From JBMOKT01 sp049323895 (GTDB taxonomy: Bacteria > Bacillota > Peptococcia > Peptococcales > BICA1-8), in contig JBMOKT010000039.1 of NCBI GenBank assembly GCA_049323895.1, positions 248,001-312,000 on the forward strand: DNA of 64,000 nucleotides, read 5' to 3'. Under the pieces are notes generated by a model. It worked only from the letters and a program-made list of their open reading frames with translations. It made no database searches and was not told the DNA's origin. Numbering within the stretch: the first letter of the stretch is position 1; every line of letters begins with the position of its first letter. Of this stretch, positions 40,029 through 48,176 are shown piece by piece. A program made the translations under genes and the position numbers.

Positions 40029-40949
40029 ATGCGTTTTGAACAGCTATATTTTCTTGTTGAAGTGTATAGGTCACAATCTATTTCTTTAGCATCAGAGAGG
40101 GCCCATATCTCCCAGCCGGCATTAAGCACTTCCATTAGTAAACTAGAAGCTGAACTTGGCGTTCCCTTGTTAAAAAGAACTAATCAGGGTGTCTTTCCCA
40201 CAGAAACAGGGGAATTAATCATCCAAAAGGCAATGGAAATCATAGAAAATATTGAGGAAATAAAGCAGATCGCAAAAGTTAATTCGATAGATTTAGCGGG
40301 CAGCATGTCTATTGCTGCAGAGCCTGGTGTAAACATTTCTTTAATGCCTAATGTTTTAATTAATTTTAAAAAAAATTTTCCGAAAGTAAATACATTTCTT
40401 AAGGTAGGGGAATCAAATAACATCCTTCGCGATGTGAATTCCGGGAAAGCTGATTTTGGTATTATTTTAAAAACTGATGCCTTTTCAGAAACAAAAGACA
40501 TAAAGCATTTAGAGTTGTTCACCGATGAATTAGTTGTAATAGCCGGAAAGGACTGCGGGATCTCTGAAGAAGCAGCCTTAAAAGAGGTTCTCTCTTATCC
40601 CATAGTTTTATACAATACTGAATACGTAACCGATTGCGGAGTCTCCAGCCTTTTAAATAAATATGGGGATGTTAATGTGTCATTTAGGGTAGACAATTTA
40701 CCTATGCTGGAAAGGATAATTTCCCAGGGGCAAACCGTTGTCTTTGTACCTAATCTCATGGCTGAAGAATATTTTAAGGATAATAAATTCAAGAAGGTAA
40801 AGGTTCAAGATATAAAGCTGGAAATTCCCGTTATTTTGATTTGGTCTAACCGTCATCATCTTTCAAATATTGAAAAGCAATTTATTAAAGTCTTAAGGAA
40901 TATCTGTGCCGAACACCTTATGCTAAAAAGTAATGAAGTTGTTAAATAA
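40029..40949 (+). CDS. LysR-family transcriptional regulator
   Basis: A 306-aa regulator. ATG 40029 (MRFEQLYFLVEVY, after AAAAGGTGA) gives the standard LysR N-terminus. The HTH runs at about 1-60 (SISLASERAHISQPALSTSISKLEAELGVPLLKR), then the ligand-binding domain from about 85. It sits between the BCCT and DMT transporters. The TATATGGGGTATATA-type element occurs at its own promoter and at four neighbouring ones, so it most likely controls choline uptake and use. Whether choline itself is the ligand is unknown. Confidence 0.9.
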   Translation: MRFEQLYFLVEVYRSQSISLASERAHISQPALSTSISKLEAELGVPLLKRTNQGVFPTETGELIIQKAMEIIENIEEIKQIAKVNSIDLAGSMSIAAEPGVNISLMPNVLINFKKNFPKVNTFLKVGESNNILRDVNSGKADFGIILKTDAFSETKDIKHLELFTDELVVIAGKDCGISEEAALKEVLSYPIVLYNTEYVTDCGVSSLLNKYGDVNVSFRVDNLPMLERIISQGQTVVFVPNLMAEEYFKDNKFKKVKVQDIKLEIPVILIWSNRHHLSNIEKQFIKVLRNICAEHLMLKSNEVVK

Positions 40950-40986
40950 CAAAACTCCCCAAATAGCCCTATACGATATGTATTGC

Positions 40987-41046
40987 TTATATGGGGCATA
41001 TATAACCAGTATTTCACATAGCCCTCTCATCATAGTAAACTATAAA
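40987..41046 (+). promoter_or_regulatory. LysR-type operator and promoter (site 5) for the DMT transporter
   Basis: TTATATGGGGCATATATA at 40987, then CAGTATTTCACA, ATAGCC (41018) and CTATAAATAGA (41040). The order and spacing match 22356-22418 to within 1-2 bp. Confidence 0.65.
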
Positions 41047-41087
41047 TAGAGGTTGTGAAAATTGACGCAAATATTGAGGAGCGAATC

Positions 41088-42083
41088 ATGGACCAAAAAG
41101 CAGTATTAATGCTTCAACAAAGGGAATTATCTTATGCAAAAAAGGGTATTGGTTTAGCTTTATTAACCGGTGCCTTATGGGGATTAGACGGGGTTCTATT
41201 GGGGATGGTATTAGGTCAAGCGCCGTTTATTAGCAGTGCCAATATTCTTGCTGTGCCTTTAGTAGCCGCATGTTTACATGATGGATTTGCCGCAATATTT
41301 ATTTTTATAAAAAATTTTATTAGTGGAAAGTGGCGTGAATATGGGCGCACATTAAGAACTCGACCAGCGAAGATTATTATAATGGCAGCTATAATGGGTG
41401 GACCAATCGGTATGTCCGGTAATTTATTAGGAATATACTTTGCAGGTGCTTCCTATACCGCTGCAATTACTGCAGCTTATCCAGCAATAGGTGCGGTACT
41501 CAGTGCAATTTTTTTAAAAGAAAAAATATCAGCTAGAGTAGGAATGGGTATTTCTTTAGCTATTTTAGGTGCTTTTTTTGTAGGTTATGCCCCACCAAGC
41601 GGAGATAGTTTTCCCCATTTTTACCTGGGTATTTGTCTAGCAATTGTTGCTGCTGTGGGTTGGGCAATAGAGGGTGTTATGTCTACCTATGGCATGGACT
41701 TAGTTGATTCGGATATTGCTATAGGTATCAGACAGGCAACTTCATTTATTGTATTTCTATTTTTTATTATACCTTTGATTGGTAAAGAGGCTTTTCAATT
41801 AGTTTTTCAAACGATCTCTAGCCCCGCTGGCTTGTACATCGCAGTTATTGGTTTAATTGCCGGCGTTTCTTATTTGTGCTTCTATCGTGCTTTAAATATG
41901 ACAGGAGTAACTCGTGCTATGGGATTAAATGTTACCTATGCTCTATGGGCTGTGTTGTTTGGCTGGCTTTTGAATGGATTGCAAATAACATCCACCCTGT
42001 TTATTGGTGTTATTTTAATTAGCTTAGGGACTATCCTTACTATAGGCAACCCAAAAAAGCTTGAAAAGCTGAGAGAAAATTGA
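41088..42083 (+). CDS. EamA/DMT-family transporter
   Basis: A 331-aa protein with ten predicted TM helices in two EamA repeats (ALLTGALWGLDGVLLGMVLG and LAIVAAVGWAIEGVMSTYGMDL starts). ATG 41088 has GAGGAG at the right distance; GTG 41055 is an alternative start. It belongs to the LysR regulon, so it may export a product or import a related amine. Substrate unknown. Confidence 0.8.
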   Translation: MDQKAVLMLQQRELSYAKKGIGLALLTGALWGLDGVLLGMVLGQAPFISSANILAVPLVAACLHDGFAAIFIFIKNFISGKWREYGRTLRTRPAKIIIMAAIMGGPIGMSGNLLGIYFAGASYTAAITAAYPAIGAVLSAIFLKEKISARVGMGISLAILGAFFVGYAPPSGDSFPHFYLGICLAIVAAVGWAIEGVMSTYGMDLVDSDIAIGIRQATSFIVFLFFIIPLIGKEAFQLVFQTISSPAGLYIAVIGLIAGVSYLCFYRALNMTGVTRAMGLNVTYALWAVLFGWLLNGLQITSTLFIGVILISLGTILTIGNPKKLEKLREN

Positions 42084-42095
42084 GGAGGTTGCATA

Positions 42096-42398
42096 ATGAG
42101 TTTAATGCCTATTAAAATTAGAATCTTACAACTAATTAACCATAATGAAGGTATTTCTAATGAGGACTTACTATTAAATTTAAAAAAAGAATATGTACTT
42201 GACCGAAATATTACTGATACGGGTATTGAAGATTATCTTATATCACTAAAGACAGTTGGAATGATTGCATTAACAGATTTATCTATTGATAACTATGGCA
42301 AATTAAAACAGTTTTATAAGATAACTAAGTATGGGTCTGACAGGTTGAAATATGTAGATAGTTATTCGCTAATGACACCAAGTAAGGGTATCATATAG
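42096..42398 (+). CDS. Small winged-helix-like protein
   Basis: A 100-aa protein starting 12 bp after the DMT gene (RBS TTGAGGAGG), so co-transcribed. The sequence has the helix-turn-helix-wing rhythm of small wHTH proteins (KIRILQLINHNEGISNEDLLLNLKKEY, IEDYLISLKTVGMIALTD, FYKITKYGSDRLKY). No specific family recognised. It may be an accessory regulator. Between 42399 and 42480 nothing was seen. Confidence 0.6.
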   Translation: MSLMPIKIRILQLINHNEGISNEDLLLNLKKEYVLDRNITDTGIEDYLISLKTVGMIALTDLSIDNYGKLKQFYKITKYGSDRLKYVDSYSLMTPSKGII

Positions 42399-42480
42399 CT
42401 TAGACATCAACTTTAATGGGGTCTTTTCAAAATGGTGGTTGTATTAACAGATATCAATGGGAGTTGGTTCTCAGCTTTAT

Positions 42481-43893
42481 TCAATTTTCTTTTTCTTTAA
42501 TCTGTCGTAATCTTCGAACAACAGTGGATTGGCTTACTCCAAGCACGGAAGCTATTTTTCTTGTACTTTTATAGGTTTCCTTTGCCATAAGAACTAGTTT
42601 TTCTTCTACTTCATTGATGACTTGGTTAAGGGGTAAAATTTTATTAATACTAATATTTGCCGTTTCTTTTTCAAAGTTTCGAATATTATTAGGCAAGTGT
42701 TTTAGAATGATTTCATTATCTGGGCTCATTATTATAAGCCTTTCAACAACATTTTTTAATTCTCTAATGTTACCCGGCCAGCTATAATTTTCTAGAATCT
42801 CAATAACTTGAGGAGAGAAGTATTTTTGCATATTATGTTGATTATTATATTTTTCGCAAAAAAAGCGTAATAAAGGTATAATATCTTCTTTCCTCTCTCT
42901 TAAAGAAGGAATTTCGATAGGTACAACATTTAAGCGATAGTAAAGATCTTCACGAAATTTTCCTTTTACAACCAACTCTTCCAAATCCTGATTAGTGGCA
43001 GCTAAAATCCTTACATCAATTTTTTTTGGAGCAATACCTCCTACACGGTAGATTTCCTGTTCTTGTAATACCCTTAAAAGTTTAACTTGTAAATCTTGGG
43101 GCAGTTCACCGATTTCATCCAGAAAGAGGGTGCCCTCATGGGCAACTTCAAATAAACCTGGTTTCCCTTTGCTTAATGCTCCTGTAAAGGCACCTGCTTC
43201 ATAACCAAAAAGCTCAGATTCAAGAAGATTGGGTGCAATTGCTCCACAATTAATCTTAATAAATGAACGACTACCCCTTGAACTCGATGTATGAATTAAT
43301 TTGGCAATTACTTCTTTACCAACCCCAGATTTTCCTAAAATAAGTACTGTTGTATCAAATTGTGCTACTTGCAGAGCAGATGTTACTACTTGCTTCATTT
43401 TAGGACTTTCAGAAATAATATCCTGATGTTCTTGGTTATGTATTCGCAACAAAGATAGTTCATTTTCGTACCTTTCCGTTAATTCAATGGCTTTTTTTAA
43501 TTCATCTTTTATTTTACTAAGTTCGGTAATGTCACGTACATTAGTTACAATATAAATTAATTCCCCTTTATCATTAAAGACAGGGTTGCCGGTTATTATG
43601 GCTTGTTTTCCTGTCTTAAATTTTTGGATAATTGTTAAAGATTTTTGCGTTTGTAAAATTGTAGGTGTAACTATAGGGGTAAACATTCCTTTCTTTTCCA
43701 GATCTTTGATATTTTTTCCCAAGACATCGGATGCCTTAATGCCCGTTATCCTTTCATAGGCCTTATTGGCCCCGATAGTAGTACCTTGACAGTTTGTAAC
43801 AAAAATACCATCATAAGATGATTCAAATATAGCTTCAAATAATTGTAAATTATTTTCCTGTGGACCATATGTAGGGGTGTTGAATATCGACAA
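42481..43893 (-). CDS. Sigma-54-dependent PAS-AAA+-Fis activator
   Basis: A 470-aa enhancer-binding protein. TTG 43893 is preferred (ACGAGGAGGTCAGA before it) over an upstream ATG at 43929. PAS domain (about 20-125, FESSYDGIFVTNCQGTTIGANKAYERITG), AAA+ domain with Walker A GKSGVGKE, the sigma-54 contact loop GAFTGA, Walker B TLFLDEIGELP and R-fingers. A C-terminal Fis-type HTH (TRKIASVLGVSQSTVVRRLR) completes it. It is divergent from the 4-hydroxybutyryl-CoA dehydratase operon and is inferred to bind the 16-bp elements at 43957-43994 and 47763-47799. Confidence 0.93.
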   Translation of the reverse strand: MSIFNTPTYGPQENNLQLFEAIFESSYDGIFVTNCQGTTIGANKAYERITGIKASDVLGKNIKDLEKKGMFTPIVTPTILQTQKSLTIIQKFKTGKQAIITGNPVFNDKGELIYIVTNVRDITELSKIKDELKKAIELTERYENELSLLRIHNQEHQDIISESPKMKQVVTSALQVAQFDTTVLILGKSGVGKEVIAKLIHTSSSRGSRSFIKINCGAIAPNLLESELFGYEAGAFTGALSKGKPGLFEVAHEGTLFLDEIGELPQDLQVKLLRVLQEQEIYRVGGIAPKKIDVRILAATNQDLEELVVKGKFREDLYYRLNVVPIEIPSLRERKEDIIPLLRFFCEKYNNQHNMQKYFSPQVIEILENYSWPGNIRELKNVVERLIIMSPDNEIILKHLPNNIRNFEKETANISINKILPLNQVINEVEEKLVLMAKETYKSTRKIASVLGVSQSTVVRRLRQIKEKEN

Positions 43894-43956
43894 TACTCTG
43901 ACCTCCTCGTAAATCAAGAAGTTGTACAAGGATAATTATACATTATAGAAAAAAAT

Positions 43957-43994
43957 GAGTCACCCTTGGGTTTTGTTTGAACCAAAAATGACTC
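43957..43994 (+). promoter_or_regulatory. Paired upstream activator sites, inverted
   Basis: GAGTCACCCTTGGGTT (43957-43972, plus strand) and GAGTCATTTTTGGTTC (43994-43979, minus strand) fit the consensus GAKTCANNNTTGGKTY. Two further copies precede the second sigma-54 promoter. The near arm ends 42 bp before the GG of the -24 element. The T run after it makes it look like a terminator, but no gene points into it. Confidence 0.65.
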
Positions 43995-44033
43995 TTTTTT
44001 TTATTATCTCAATTATTTAATAGCCTTTGAAAG

Positions 44034-44050
44034 TTGGCATAGATATTGCA
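44034..44050 (+). promoter_or_regulatory. Sigma-54 promoter (-24/-12)
   Basis: TTGGCATAGATATTGCA: GG at 44036 and GC at 44048, 12 bp apart, exact consensus for sigma-54. The same 17 bp occur at 47840. It drives the operon 44133-47630. Confidence 0.92.
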
Positions 44051-44132
44051 AAAGTATTTATATGACGGGTTGATAATAACCCTAAATGCAAAAGTTAGTT
44101 TACTAGCTACTATAAATCTTAGGAGGTTTTAA

Positions 44133-45572
44133 ATGAAAACTGCACATGAATACATAGAAAGCATTAAAAAAATGAAATTTAATGCATATATTTTAGGGGA
44201 AAAAGTTAACAACCCTGCAGACCACCCTTTAGTAAAACCATCATTGAATGCAGTTGCTATTACCTATCAACTGGCTGGGGATTCCGAACATCAAAATCTA
44301 ACAACAGTCATCTCTAATATAACAGGGAAAAGGGTCAACAGATTTACCCATACCCACCAAAGTACCCAAGACTTAGTAAGTAAAGTTAAAATGCAAAGGC
44401 TTCTCGGCCAAAAAACAGCTACTTGTTTCCAACGCTGTGTGGGTATGGATGCCATAAATGCCATATCTATTACTACTTATGAAATGGATCAGGATTTGGG
44501 GACAGAGTATAATAAACGTTTTACCAAGTTTTTAGCATATGTTCAGGATAATGATTTGGTATGTGATGGAGCCATGACCGACCCTAAAGGTGATCGGAGC
44601 AGGCGCCCCCATGAACAGACAGAAAAAGATGTATTTCTACATGTTTTAGAAGAGCGGGAGGATGGAATTATTGTAAGGGGTGCCAAGTGCCACCAGACCG
44701 GTGCTTTAAATTCCCATGAAATAATTGTTATGCCAACAATGTCTATGAAAAAAGAAGATGCTGATTTTGCAATTTCATTTGCTGTTCCCAGTGATACTCT
44801 GGGTATTACCTATGTTTTTGGTCGCCAGCCATCGGATACCAGAAAATTAGAAGGGACCTTTGATGTAGGCAATATTAACTTCGGCGGTCAAGAGTGCCTA
44901 GTAATTTTCGATAATGTTTTTGTTCCTTGGGAAAGGGTTTTTATGTATAAAGAATATAAGTATTCAGGAGCATTGGTGGAAAGGTTTGCCTCTTATCACC
45001 GTCAAAGTTATGGAGGCTGTAAATGTGGTGTGACTGATGTATTGATTGGTGCAGCAGCAAATCTGGCTGAGTACCATGGCGTAGAAAGTGCTTCACATAT
45101 TAAAGACAAACTTGTTGAGATGGTACACCTCAATGAGACTATGCATGCTTGTGGGCTGGCTTGTTCTATGGAGGGTAAGGAAACTCCTTCGGGCACTTAT
45201 TTTGTTGATTCTTTATTAGCTAATGTATGCAAGCTTAATGTCACCCGCCATCCTTATGAAATTGCTAGGATTGCTGAGGATATCGCCGGGGGACTATTGG
45301 TTACTCTGCCCTCGGCATTAGACTTGGAGAACCCGGAAATCGGTCCACTTATCAAGAAGTTGTATAGTGCTAAAGAAACGGTTCCTACTGAATGTAGACT
45401 GCGGATGCTCCGTTTAGTTGAAAACTTAACAATTGGGGCCGGTGCAGTTGCTTATCGGACAGAATCTATGCATGGAGCAGGTCCTCCACAGGCTATGAAA
45501 ATTATGATAGCCCGTCAGGCTGATTTTGAAAAGAAAAAGGAATTGGCAAAAATAATTGCCGGTGTAGAGTAA
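44133..45572 (+). CDS. abfD: 4-hydroxybutyryl-CoA dehydratase / vinylacetyl-CoA isomerase
   Basis: A 479-aa flavoprotein with a 4Fe-4S cluster that turns 4-hydroxybutyryl-CoA into crotonyl-CoA. Cluster ligands are recognisable: Cys98 and Cys102 (TCFQRCVG), His289 and Cys296 (HRQSYGGC), matching the spacing of the Clostridium aminobutyricum enzyme. TESMHGAGPPQ carries the conserved Glu. The presence of all four ligands separates it from the related HpaB-type monooxygenases. Sigma-54 promoter upstream; RBS TTAGGAGG. Confidence 0.92.
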   Translation: MKTAHEYIESIKKMKFNAYILGEKVNNPADHPLVKPSLNAVAITYQLAGDSEHQNLTTVISNITGKRVNRFTHTHQSTQDLVSKVKMQRLLGQKTATCFQRCVGMDAINAISITTYEMDQDLGTEYNKRFTKFLAYVQDNDLVCDGAMTDPKGDRSRRPHEQTEKDVFLHVLEEREDGIIVRGAKCHQTGALNSHEIIVMPTMSMKKEDADFAISFAVPSDTLGITYVFGRQPSDTRKLEGTFDVGNINFGGQECLVIFDNVFVPWERVFMYKEYKYSGALVERFASYHRQSYGGCKCGVTDVLIGAAANLAEYHGVESASHIKDKLVEMVHLNETMHACGLACSMEGKETPSGTYFVDSLLANVCKLNVTRHPYEIARIAEDIAGGLLVTLPSALDLENPEIGPLIKKLYSAKETVPTECRLRMLRLVENLTIGAGAVAYRTESMHGAGPPQAMKIMIARQADFEKKKELAKIIAGVE

Positions 45573-45597
45573 TAATTGCCTAAGGGAGGAAGTTTTA

Positions 45598-46437
45598 ATG
45601 AAAATTATGATTTGTGGCGCAGGTACTATGGGTTCGGGAATTGCCCAGGTAATTGCCGAGGCGGGACACCAAGTCTACTTGCGGGATTTAAATGAAGATT
45701 TTGTTCAGAGGGGTATTAAAACAATTGATAAAAATTTAAGCCGCAAAGTTGAAAAAGGTAAAGTTAGCGCTGATGAAAAAGAAAAATTTATGGCACTAAT
45801 TACAGGAGTTGCTTCGCTGGAGCATGCCCAAGAAGCTGATTTGATCATAGAAGCTATTGTAGAAAAAATGGAGCCTAAAAAACAGTTGTGGCAGGAATTG
45901 GATAAGGTGTGCGGCCCAAATACTATATTTGCCACTAACACTTCTGCTTTAAGTGTTAGTGAAATAGGTGCGTCAACTAGTCGCAGTGATAGATTTATCG
46001 GTATGCACTTTTTTAATCCGGCACCTGTCATGCAGTTAGTGGAGATAATCAAAGGTGCAGGAACTAGTGAAGCGACCTATTGCTTTGCAATGGAGTTTAC
46101 TAAATCCTTAGGAAAAAATCCTGTAACTGTCGAGGAAGCTCCTGGGTTTGTTGTGAACCGTATTTTAATACCGATGATAAATGAAGCTGCTTATATTCTA
46201 GCGGAAGGCATAGCTAGTGCTGAGGATATTGATACCGGTATGAAGTTAGGGGCCAACCATCCCCTAGGTCCTTTAGCTTTAGGGGATTTAGTGGGATTAG
46301 ATGTCTGTTTGTCTATAATGGAGACCCTGCATCAAGAAACCGGTGACGATAAGTACCGTCCCTGCCCTTTGTTAAGAAAAATGGTTAGAGCGGGTTTCTT
46401 AGGAAGGAAAACAGGCAAGGGATTTTTTAATTACTAA
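45598..46437 (+). CDS. hbd: 3-hydroxybutyryl-CoA dehydrogenase
   Basis: A 279-aa NAD-dependent enzyme: Rossmann GAGTMGSGIAQ at the N-terminus, catalytic His in GMHFFNPAPVMQLVEI, and EAPGFVVNRILIPMINEA, GLDVCLSI. It oxidises (S)-3-hydroxybutyryl-CoA to acetoacetyl-CoA. Lies 25 bp after abfD. A crotonase needed between the two steps is not in the window. Confidence 0.94.
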   Translation: MKIMICGAGTMGSGIAQVIAEAGHQVYLRDLNEDFVQRGIKTIDKNLSRKVEKGKVSADEKEKFMALITGVASLEHAQEADLIIEAIVEKMEPKKQLWQELDKVCGPNTIFATNTSALSVSEIGASTSRSDRFIGMHFFNPAPVMQLVEIIKGAGTSEATYCFAMEFTKSLGKNPVTVEEAPGFVVNRILIPMINEAAYILAEGIASAEDIDTGMKLGANHPLGPLALGDLVGLDVCLSIMETLHQETGDDKYRPCPLLRKMVRAGFLGRKTGKGFFNY

Positions 46438-46454
46438 ATGGGAGGCATTCTTAG

Positions 46455-47630
46455 ATGAGAGAAGTTGTAATTCTTAGTGCCGTAAGAACTCCCGTGGGCA
46501 CCATGGGGGGATCCTTGGCAAATGTTTCGGCAGTAGAGCTGGGTAGTATCGTAATTAAAGAAGCTTTAAAGAGAGCACAAGTTTCACCCCAATTAGTAGA
46601 TGAAGTAATATTTGGATGTGTGCTGCAGTCGGGTTTAGGTCAGAATGCAGCCCGTCAGGCAGCTTTAAAGGCAGGACTGCCTATTAATGTTCCGGCCATG
46701 ACCATTAATAAAGTATGTGGTTCCGGTTTAAAAACAGTAATCTTGGCAGCACAGGCCATAGCCCAAGGCGATGCAGAAATTATTGTGGCCGGCGGCACGG
46801 AAAATATGTCCCAGGCTCCTTATCTTCTTGATAAGGCCCGCTACGGCTACCGCATGGGTAATGGTCAATTAATTGACTCTATGGTTAAAGATGGGCTGTG
46901 GTGTGCTTTTAATAATTATCATATGGGTATTACGGCAGAAAATATTGCTGAAAGATGGGGTATTAGCAGACAAGAACAGGATGAATTTGCATATGCCAGT
47001 CAAGCTAACGCCCTTAAAGCAATTGCAGAAAATCGCTTTGACGACGAGATTGTTCCTGTGCCCATTCAAGCAAAAAAAGAAGTGGTTGAATTTAAAGTTG
47101 ATGAACATCCACGCCAGGGTACTACAATAGAAGGCTTAGCCAAGCTAAAGCCGGCTTTTAAGAGGGATGGAACAGTGACTGCTGGTAATGCTTCGGGAAT
47201 CAATGATGGCGCTGCGGCTTTAGTAATTGCTACCCGGAAAAAAGCGGAAGAATTAGGTATTAAGCCACTAGCCATTATTGCATCTTCGGCAAGTGCTGCC
47301 GTTGATCCCTCTATTATGGGCATCGGACCTGTAGAATCTACCAAGAAAGCTTTAGCCAAGGTTGGTTGGCAGGTAAATGATTTAGATTTAGTTGAGACCA
47401 ACGAAGCTTTTGCTGTTCAGTCATTGGCTGTTATTAAAGATTTAGGCTTAAATAAAGAAATCACAAATGTAAATGGCGGGGCTATTGCTTTGGGTCATCC
47501 TATTGGAGCAAGTGGAGCCCGTATCTTAGTTACATTACTGCATGAAATGACCAGAAGGGATGTAAAAAAAGGTCTTGCTACCTTATGTATTGGCGGCGGG
47601 CAAGGTGTCTCTCTCCTAGTTGAAAAATAA
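46455..47630 (+). CDS. thlA: Acetyl-CoA acetyltransferase (thiolase)
   Basis: A 391-aa thiolase: nucleophile Cys in NKVCGSGLKT (about 88), His in NGGAIALGHPIGASGAR (about 348) and the second Cys in CIGGGQG (about 378). It cleaves acetoacetyl-CoA to two acetyl-CoA. Third gene of the sigma-54 operon, closing the route from 4-hydroxybutyryl-CoA to acetyl-CoA. Confidence 0.95.
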   Translation: MREVVILSAVRTPVGTMGGSLANVSAVELGSIVIKEALKRAQVSPQLVDEVIFGCVLQSGLGQNAARQAALKAGLPINVPAMTINKVCGSGLKTVILAAQAIAQGDAEIIVAGGTENMSQAPYLLDKARYGYRMGNGQLIDSMVKDGLWCAFNNYHMGITAENIAERWGISRQEQDEFAYASQANALKAIAENRFDDEIVPVPIQAKKEVVEFKVDEHPRQGTTIEGLAKLKPAFKRDGTVTAGNASGINDGAAALVIATRKKAEELGIKPLAIIASSASAAVDPSIMGIGPVESTKKALAKVGWQVNDLDLVETNEAFAVQSLAVIKDLGLNKEITNVNGGAIALGHPIGASGARILVTLLHEMTRRDVKKGLATLCIGGGQGVSLLVEK

Positions 47631-47657
47631 GGTTTTCATAAACCCCTCTTACATAAA

Positions 47658-47699
47658 GAAGAAAGAACCCTTTGTTTAAGCTCAAAGGGTCCTTTCTTT
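47658..47699 (+). terminator. Terminator of the abfD-hbd-thl operon
   Basis: Long stem of AAAGAACCCTTTG with CAAAGGGTCCTTT (one mismatch), 7-nt loop, followed by CTTTG. Confidence 0.8.
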
Positions 47700-47762
47700 G
47701 CTTGCCCCATATTGACTGCATAAAGTTATCTAAGTAAAGTTACTGAATTTTTTAAATAAAGT

Positions 47763-47799
47763 GATTCATCTTTGGTTTTTACTGATTCAATATTGGTTC
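47763..47799 (+). promoter_or_regulatory. Paired upstream activator sites, direct
   Basis: GATTCATCTTTGGTTT (47763-47778) and GATTCAATATTGGTTC (47784-47799) are 21 bp apart, two helical turns, and match the elements at 43957-43994. The near copy ends 43 bp before the -24 GG, as in the first promoter. Confidence 0.65.
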
Positions 47800-47839
47800 A
47801 CTCTTTTAAGTGCATCCCTTGTTTTATGACGTTTAGACG

Positions 47840-47856
47840 TTGGCATAGATATTGCA
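47840..47856 (+). promoter_or_regulatory. Sigma-54 promoter (-24/-12), second copy
   Basis: Identical 17 bp to 44034-44050 (GG at 47842, GC at 47854). It drives the 2-oxoacid:ferredoxin oxidoreductase genes. Confidence 0.92.
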
Positions 47857-47926
47857 AAACTATTATTGTTGGGTTAATACCCATAGACGTTGCGGCTGGA
47901 GAACTTATATTAAGGAGGGCTGGAAA

Positions 47927-48130
47927 ATGGGTCTAATCAAAGTAAGGGAAGAACGTTGCAAGGGTTGCGGTTTATGTGTAAACGCTTGTCCGAAAAAAAT
48001 AATTGCATTAGCTCCTTATACAAATGCTAAAGGTTATAATTCTGCTACCTTGACAGATGAAGAGGCATGCACTGGTTGCAGTTCTTGTTACGCATTCTGT
48101 CCGGATGTGTGTATAGAAGTTTATAAATAG
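47927..48130 (+). CDS. korD: 2-oxoacid:ferredoxin oxidoreductase, ferredoxin-like delta subunit
   Basis: A 67-aa protein with two 4Fe-4S motifs (CKGCGLCVNACPKK and CTGCSSCYAFCPD). ATG 47927 follows AAGGAGG. It passes electrons from the catalytic subunits to ferredoxin. First gene of the four-gene unit behind the second sigma-54 promoter. Confidence 0.9.
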   Translation: MGLIKVREERCKGCGLCVNACPKKIIALAPYTNAKGYNSATLTDEEACTGCSSCYAFCPDVCIEVYK

Positions 48131-48176
48131 AATGTGATAAAAAGTTGTAGTTGTTAAAGGAAAAGGAGGAGTTAAA

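Noticed and set aside
43957..43994. Inverted repeat followed by T run, read as an intrinsic terminator
   Set aside because: It lies in a divergent promoter region with no gene pointing into it, and its arms match the direct copies at the other sigma-54 promoter, so an activator site is the better reading.
44133..45572. 4-hydroxyphenylacetate 3-monooxygenase (HpaB)
   Set aside because: The four Fe-S ligands (Cys98, Cys102, His289, Cys296) are present, which the monooxygenases lack, and neighbours are beta-oxidation enzymes.
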